A stretch of DNA of 37,263 bases from Sutcliffiella rhizosphaerae (GTDB lineage: Bacteria > Bacillota > Bacilli > Bacillales > Bacillaceae_I), in the NCBI RefSeq assembly GCF_917563925.1, contig NZ_CAKJTJ010000033.1:1-37263 (forward strand), written 5' to 3'. The notes beneath the pieces were generated by a model, which did not search any database, had not been told where the DNA came from, and saw only the letters and a list, made by a program, of their open reading frames with translations. Below are positions 32,436 to 37,263 of this stretch, one piece after another; the stretch's first letter is position 1; the number at the start of each line of letters is the position of its first letter. The translations under genes and the position numbers were made by a program.

Positions 32436-34835
32436 ATTCACTCCTTCTCCATTAACATCCAACCCGAATTCTGCGCTATATCCATTATCAACCATTGCAA
32501 GAATGCTCCCATCCAAATAACTAATCAGCATCCCCTGCTTTGCTAAAAGATCTTTCTCCCATTTGTGAACATTGACCGTATACTGCTGCCCTTTTATCAT
32601 GAGCCTCGACAAGTCTTCTATCTGCTGTTTTCCGTTTAAGTCAGCGATCATCTCCTTTGCCTCATGGTCATACGGAACTAGGACAGTGTATGTATGACGG
32701 TCAATTACCTGAAAATGCATGGAAGCCAACATGAAACTTGAGGACATAAAGGTTCTTGACTGCTTATGAAGCTGATGTTTCATTTGACGGATAAACGGAT
32801 GGTTAAAAGGTGTTGAAAACAAAATCTCCGAAATAGAAGTTCCTAACGAGTAAAGAGGGTACATTAATACCGATTCCTGAACGGTATAAAACTCTTTAAA
32901 GTAACGTGTCATCGCCTGATTGGAAAGCATATTGCCTTTAAAAAGTGTTTTATCCTTTTCCATTACTCTCAGCAGTCTGGCCGTGATTTCTTTTCCGCGC
33001 GCCACATCTGGCATTTTACTGACATCCTCTTCAGCATGATCGATGATATACACATTTTTTATTTCCTGCTTACCATGTCGATTGCATCTTCCGGCAGCTT
33101 GGGCAATCGAATCCAGCCCTGCCAACGAACGAATCACACAGCCGAAATCAACATCCACACCCGCTTCGATCAACTGTGTCGTGACACAAATAAGCTGTTC
33201 TCCTTTTTCAAGCATATCCCGAATCTCTCTAAGAACATCCTTCCGATGAGATGCACACATAGAGGTACTCAAATGATAGAGTTCTACCGGTAGATTCCTC
33301 TCCTTCAGCTCAAGGTAAAGCTTCTTTACAACACTTTTCGTATTTAATATAACAAGCACACTGTTTTCCTTATCAAGCTGTGACATTGCAAAATCTGCTA
33401 ATTCATTTGTCGCATAAGTACCTTCTCCAGTCATATCGACCATATTCGTACGTTTGAACGCAACTTCCACCTTTTGTAAGTCTGGAACCAGCTCATGGTC
33501 TGAACCAATCTCCAGTCGCCCTTCCACAAAATCAAGTGCTGGCTGCGTAGCTGTACAAAGCAGCAAACTTGATTTTCCCGTATACTTCAGAAAGTTCAAA
33601 GCCTGATTAAACAATGTGACCGATTTTGTTGGAACTTTCTGCACCTCATCAAAAATCACGACTGCCTCACATAAATTGTGTAGCCTTCTAGCTGAACGGC
33701 TTCCATGCCCGTAAAATGCCTCAAGAAATTGCACCATCGTCGTAAATATCACAGGAGAATCCCAGTTATCCCTCGCAAGCTTTACTTTCTCCTGATTCGT
33801 ATAGGATCCTTCCGTAAACTCGTTTTCCTCATCAGCATCAATGACATTACTGTGATGCTCAATAATGTGAGTCCAGTCTCCGAGAATACTGCAAACTTCT
33901 GCTGCATTCTGTTCAATAATCGTTGTAAAGGGCACCACATAAATAATTCGTTTCTTTTTAAACTTCAATGCATGCTTCAGTGCATACCTGAGACTTGCCA
34001 ACGTTTTCCCTCCGCCTGTCGGAATTGACAGTGTATAAATATCAGAAGGCAGATCGGCAGCCTCTGCACACTTATCAGACATCTTCTGCCTTAACTGATT
34101 AATAACCGTGTCATCGCTCTCACACCGCAAACTCTGAATCTTACGTTCAAGCCTTTCATCATACCTTTCAAAAAGAGCCATGCTGTCCACGGAGTCATCT
34201 TTCCAATTGTCTTCAAACTGACGTGTATTCGTACGGTCCGCATCAACCAGTGCACTGAATACGAATCTAGTTAAAAAATATAGCTGTTTTGCTATATCCT
34301 CCTTTTTACATGCAGATAAACAACTTTGAAGTTCTCCCGCTGCCATCTCCACGTACTTGTCTAACTTATCTTCAGACATAACCTCTTGAAAAAAACGTTC
34401 CTTAATATCCTGAAATTCATAAACTTCCTTTTCTTCTACCCGCTTCAGGTAAGGCGACTCAAGCCGGTCATTAGAAAAATCTTGCAAGGAAGAATGGTGC
34501 GAAATAATCGCATTCCCAACTACCTCAGCAACTAGCTGGTAATACGGGTTTTTCCCATCGATATGATATCGCTCAAACAATAGTTTCCCACCTGCAGTAG
34601 AGTGATCAACAGACCCTCTCGCGGGGGCATTTTCTGGATCATACACAGCCTGCGTCAGATAACACAAAAACTTATTACTATATTTCCCTACATCATGCAG
34701 CAGTCCCCCAAGACCAGCTAAATGTTTCAAACCCAGGTGTTCACCATAAGATTCAGATAAAGTCTTACATTCTAATAAATGTTCTCTGACAGTTTGCTTA
34801 ACGTCGTCCTTTTGACGAATATGTGCTATGTACAA
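32415..34835 (-). CDS. cas3: Cas3 helicase-nuclease
   Basis: I choose the TTG start at 34835 (806 residues) because GGGAGG lies 8 nt upstream and the product then begins YIAHIRQKDDVKQTV, the standard type I-C start. The in-frame ATG at 34865 would read through this ribosome-binding site. The HD nuclease domain shows the HD pair in GLLHDVGK and a DHSTAGG motif. The superfamily-2 helicase has Walker A PTGGGKTLASL, motif II FDEVQKVP, motif III TATQPAL and motif VI QAAGRCNRHG. It is recruited to R-loops made by Cascade to nick and degrade DNA. It is upstream of, and separately promoted from, cas5c, with a 184-bp gap. Confidence 0.96.
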   Translation of the reverse strand: MYIAHIRQKDDVKQTVREHLLECKTLSESYGEHLGLKHLAGLGGLLHDVGKYSNKFLCYLTQAVYDPENAPARGSVDHSTAGGKLLFERYHIDGKNPYYQLVAEVVGNAIISHHSSLQDFSNDRLESPYLKRVEEKEVYEFQDIKERFFQEVMSEDKLDKYVEMAAGELQSCLSACKKEDIAKQLYFLTRFVFSALVDADRTNTRQFEDNWKDDSVDSMALFERYDERLERKIQSLRCESDDTVINQLRQKMSDKCAEAADLPSDIYTLSIPTGGGKTLASLRYALKHALKFKKKRIIYVVPFTTIIEQNAAEVCSILGDWTHIIEHHSNVIDADEENEFTEGSYTNQEKVKLARDNWDSPVIFTTMVQFLEAFYGHGSRSARRLHNLCEAVVIFDEVQKVPTKSVTLFNQALNFLKYTGKSSLLLCTATQPALDFVEGRLEIGSDHELVPDLQKVEVAFKRTNMVDMTGEGTYATNELADFAMSQLDKENSVLVILNTKSVVKKLYLELKERNLPVELYHLSTSMCASHRKDVLREIRDMLEKGEQLICVTTQLIEAGVDVDFGCVIRSLAGLDSIAQAAGRCNRHGKQEIKNVYIIDHAEEDVSKMPDVARGKEITARLLRVMEKDKTLFKGNMLSNQAMTRYFKEFYTVQESVLMYPLYSLGTSISEILFSTPFNHPFIRQMKHQLHKQSRTFMSSSFMLASMHFQVIDRHTYTVLVPYDHEAKEMIADLNGKQQIEDLSRLMIKGQQYTVNVHKWEKDLLAKQGMLISYLDGSILAMVDNGYSAEFGLDVNGEGVNSEAYYI

Positions 34836-34865
34836 GCGTTTAACCTCCCAATAAATTAAATTCAT

Positions 34866-35187
34866 TAAATTTTGGCCCTACAACTATCAGCTATACGGTA
34901 TATAACCTGAAAAGGACACTTTTAAGTTTAGATCTTTGAAATGAAATCTTACATATAATTCACACTCTACTTGGAAAATATATAACGCTTACAAAGACTT
35001 AGAAACTACATACATATATATCTAATTCTTGATGTTAAAAGTGTGAATCACATCTTAGAAAGTATATAACATAACTAGATTAACACCTATATATAGGTTC
35101 ATCACCGAAATCCGGGGTTGATTTACTAAAAATTCAAAAATATGACATTTTAACTATATAATAAAAGCGAAAACTCACGTATCGTAA
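34866..35187. promoter_or_regulatory. cas3 upstream region
   Basis: A 320-bp gene-free AT-rich stretch. On the minus strand GTTATATA occurs three times at about 80-bp spacing (plus-strand TATATAAC at about 34899, 34979 and 35063), each usable as part of a -10 box. The two cas3-distal copies share an upstream TCACA ... GAAA context. A perfect 14-bp palindrome ACCTATATATAGGT lies at 35085-35098. The cas3 promoter must be here but I cannot choose among candidates. Confidence 0.45.
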
Positions 35188-35223
35188 TTGTTGTCGAGAC
35201 AAACCACGAGAGGAGTTTTCGCT

Positions 35224-35587
35224 TTGTATCCCAAGTTTATCAAATTGATTTTACCATTACCATCTATTTTTACGATATCATTGCCAAATGAAGGACCAAA
35301 CGTTTTTCCAGTAAAAGTTGATTCACAAACAATCCTATGTCCGATTTGTCAAGGGAAAACGATACGTCACGAACAATCACGACGACTTTTTAGACATGAG
35401 TATGCTTGGAATATTGGCGTTCTTTGGATGGAATTAGCAGTACTCGTCAACAAAATTGTAAAACGTTGTCAGGGTATCATGGATGTTTCGCATGAGTACC
35501 AACTTCCTTATACGACTGTAGAACGCTGATATTATTTATACGCAGCTGATCAATTGGTAGAAGAATCTGATGAACGCATTTGTGTCG
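35224..35587 (+). pseudogene. Truncated ISL3-family transposase
   Basis: From a TTG preceded by GAGAGGAG the frame encodes an ISL3-like N terminus with a zinc-finger region CPICQGKTIRHEQSRRLFRHEY. A TGA follows VER where TGG (Trp) is expected. The same frame then continues with YYLYAADQLVEESDERIC until it is cut off at 35588 by the flanking direct repeat. More than half of the usual 400 or so residues are missing. An inverted repeat (AGCGAAAACTC ... GAGTTTTCGCT) surrounds the ribosome-binding-site region. The left end of the element is not clear. It is inactive. Confidence 0.75.
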
Positions 35588-36085
35588 AACAAAGATCAGA
35601 GAACTAGGCATTAATGACACCTACCTTGAAGTGTATGTAGATGTAAGCCTACAGGTTAATGTCATCATTCCCTTTATATCCGAACCAATAAAGGTCGCCA
35701 ACACCGTGAAAATAGGCGATTTATTTATTCAAGGAAAAGTACCTCAATATTATCATGGAGGTGGCGGCAATGGGCAATTTGCCCCTGTCATCATGCCACC
35801 GGAAGAAGAGGACGATGAATAAACAAAGCAATTAAAAGGACTCCGACATTTTCAACACGGAGTCCTTTACATATAACTAGTCGTCTTCTATTAATTCCAC
35901 ATAATAAGCGGAAGTTTGAGCTGGATATGATTCTCTGAAATTATCACCATATATACGTACTTTTTGATTTATTTTTATTCCCTTAAACATGTGCACATCT
36001 TCTGCGTCACTGTGTTTACTTACAATAATCGGGCCAGTAACATTACCTACCAACCTATCTCCTAATCCTACAGGCTCATCTGCTA
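35588..36085 (+). repeat. Right flanking direct repeat of the CRISPR island
   Basis: Copy of 19736-20233. The identity begins abruptly inside the ISL3 remnant at 35588 and stops around 36085, where the left copy meets its CRISPR repeat. On this side the sequence continues into the intact 35877-36272 gene. Confidence 0.9.
35591..35822 (+). pseudogene. 3' fragment of yunB
   Basis: The last 77 or so codons of yunB, reading IRELGINDTYLEVYVDVSL and ending EEEDDE. There is one amino-acid difference (Asp for Asn) from the complete gene at 19233-19970. It lacks the N-terminal two thirds, including the membrane anchor, and has no promoter of its own. Confidence 0.9.
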
Positions 36086-36272
36086 TTTTAATAGAATTGA
36101 ATCCTTTTGAATAGACGTAACCTTCTAATATAAAATAATCAAGATTCCCGGGAAGTGCTTTTAACTCTATTGGCGTTCTTTTTTGAGGCATAAGTTCGTT
36201 AACCATTATTGAAAAGACAAAAACGCAGGAACAAGCGATAAATAACCTTGTATATAGTTGAATCTTAGACAA
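35877..36272 (-). CDS. Small exported or membrane-anchored protein, DUF3221-like
   Basis: Encodes 131 residues from a TTG start with AGGGGGGA upstream. An N-terminal hydrophobic segment (about residues 8-24) would act as a signal anchor. The remaining OB-like domain has FILEGYVYSKGFNSIKI ... IIVSKHSDA and KINQKVRIYGD ... ESYPAQTSAYYVELI, resembling DUF3221 proteins of Bacillus (YobA-like), which have no known function. It lies convergent with yunB in the ancestral arrangement. Its 3' half is repeated at 20025-20233. Confidence 0.65.
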   Translation of the reverse strand: MSKIQLYTRLFIACSCVFVFSIMVNELMPQKRTPIELKALPGNLDYFILEGYVYSKGFNSIKIADEPVGLGDRLVGNVTGPIIVSKHSDAEDVHMFKGIKINQKVRIYGDNFRESYPAQTSAYYVELIEDD

Positions 36273-36332
36273 CTGAGTCCCCCCTTACTTTAAAGTTTAG
36301 GGTTAGTAGATAGATACACCAAGCGGAATGAT

Positions 36333-37142
36333 CTATTGTAGTTCATTAAGGAGTATTTCTTGGATACGCTCATTTCCTATTATCCCGTTACTAAACGTGT
36401 TTGTATCTGACCAATACACCAGTCGGAAAGAAGCACCATTATGAAGCATTAAGCGCATAAATACTCTTTCTCCTTCAAAGCTATTATTTCTATATAGCAC
36501 TTCATGTTCTTCTTTTTTTAGTGTTTCCCACACCTCGACAAACTCCTCCAAGGATTGTGGTGAGAAAGAGTTTAGCTTTCTTCCATCTTCGGCACTTTCA
36601 AAATATATTTCTTTTACTAGCCCTTTTAAAGGTTGTAATTCTCCAGCAGTATTCGCATTATTATTCATATCTGCTACATAAATTTTGCCAGCTGCAGCTA
36701 CAATAAACGATGATGGATACCCTTTGACACTGTATATAGGAGTTCCTTCTGGTAAAAATGTAGCGTCCCCGTTTGTCATTTTATAGTGAGCACACGCACT
36801 ACCGTACAATGTATAATCAACTATCCCTATCTCGTTTTCCTCTTCTACCGTTATGTCATTTTTCTCAGCATCGTACCCAGGGTAATCACTGTGGTAATTA
36901 ATATCATTTAACATTAACGCATCTATGTAAGAGATTTCAGCGTCAGGACAATTTTCTCCCCCACCCTTTTGACCATTGACCTCGGTTACTGCCTCATCAC
37001 TTTCGATATCATTTATTTTTGTTGGTGATGTTTTCCCCGTAACCTCCAACTCATTTACTCTACTAATTTCACTCGCAGCACAACCCGTGATCATTAAACA
37101 ACCTGCCAATAAAATAACCTGAAAGTATTTATTATAATTCAA
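36333..37142 (-). CDS. Hypothetical lipoprotein
   Basis: Encodes 269 residues from a TTG at 37142 with GAGGAGG 7 nt upstream; the nearby ATG is out of frame. The signal peptide ends in lipobox ITGC, so the mature protein is a lipoprotein on the outer face of the membrane. The mature part has an acidic linker and three Cys (ENCPDAE and GSACAH, plus the lipid-anchored one). I do not recognise the family. It lies 60 bp upstream of the DUF3221-like gene on the same strand, a possible two-gene unit of surface proteins. Confidence 0.7.
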   Translation of the reverse strand: MNYNKYFQVILLAGCLMITGCAASEISRVNELEVTGKTSPTKINDIESDEAVTEVNGQKGGGENCPDAEISYIDALMLNDINYHSDYPGYDAEKNDITVEEENEIGIVDYTLYGSACAHYKMTNGDATFLPEGTPIYSVKGYPSSFIVAAAGKIYVADMNNNANTAGELQPLKGLVKEIYFESAEDGRKLNSFSPQSLEEFVEVWETLKKEEHEVLYRNNSFEGERVFMRLMLHNGASFRLVYWSDTNTFSNGIIGNERIQEILLNELQ

Positions 37143-37263
37143 TACATTTCCTCCTCGTATTATATGTTTAAGCCCTTCTGCAGAGCTAAAATCTTCCTTC
37201 TTTTTAATTGAGCGACTTGCATAATGCTTGGACGTCTCAAGATATTTCTAGATAATGATAATA

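Noticed and set aside
35150-35163. Second possible match to the pseudo-spacer (ATATAGTTAAAATG on the minus strand) upstream of cas3
   Set aside because: It matches the first 7 bases and 4 of the next 5, but the preceding trinucleotide is ATT instead of TTC and the region is very AT-rich, so it is likely chance.

Overview
The window is a low-GC Firmicute chromosome segment, most likely from Bacillaceae. Supporting features are strong AGGAGG-type ribosome-binding sites, TTG/GTG starts, a yunB sporulation gene, an HxlR regulator next to DoxX and FMN-reductase genes, and a Bacillus halodurans-like type I-C CRISPR-Cas system. The left half (1-19.2 kb) is ordinary accessory chromosome. It holds small lipoprotein and membrane genes, an HxlR/DoxX/FMN-reductase redox-stress cluster, an MTA/SAH nucleosidase, two metallophosphoesterases, an AlkD-like protein, a P1-family peptidase, a serine hydrolase, an ECF sigma factor fused to a SnoaL-like domain, an alcohol dehydrogenase and a VOC protein. 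A sigma-54-controlled operon (AtuA, an AtuA-like small protein and a CitMHS transporter) sits with its enhancer-binding regulator, a near-perfect -24/-12 promoter and three palindromic candidate activator sites.

From about 20.23 to 35.59 kb lies a compact type I-C CRISPR-Cas island. All cas genes read on the minus strand: cas3, cas5c, cas8c (with an internal cas11c start), cas7c, cas4, cas1, cas2. A leader and a 73-repeat array follow. A 74th, degenerate terminal repeat (20234-20265) is split off by an IS4-family element that inserted into the most leader-distal spacer with a 9-bp target duplication. The island is bracketed by about 500-bp imperfect direct repeats. Each contains the 3' end of yunB and the 3' end of the next gene, so the left side keeps an intact yunB and the right side keeps the intact neighbour. 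A truncated ISL3-like transposase lies at the right edge. This looks like integration by single crossover (Campbell-type) or a similar duplication event.

The most notable element is in the 184-bp gap between cas3 and cas5c. A plus-strand extended -10 promoter is followed, at its predicted start site, by a degenerate CRISPR repeat and a pseudo-spacer. The first 17 nt of that pseudo-spacer match, except at position 6, a sequence that carries a TTC PAM and lies 3 bp upstream of the -35 box of the cas5c-8c-7c-4-1-2 promoter. In type I effectors position 6 of the guide is flipped out. Position 18, also a flipped position, is the next mismatch. This is the signature of a CreR-type, Cas-regulating crRNA-like RNA: an RNA-guided autorepression circuit for a type I-C operon. 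The target lies between two divergent promoters, so the RNA may also repress itself.

To the right of the island are a small DUF3221-like protein gene and a lipoprotein gene, both on the minus strand.
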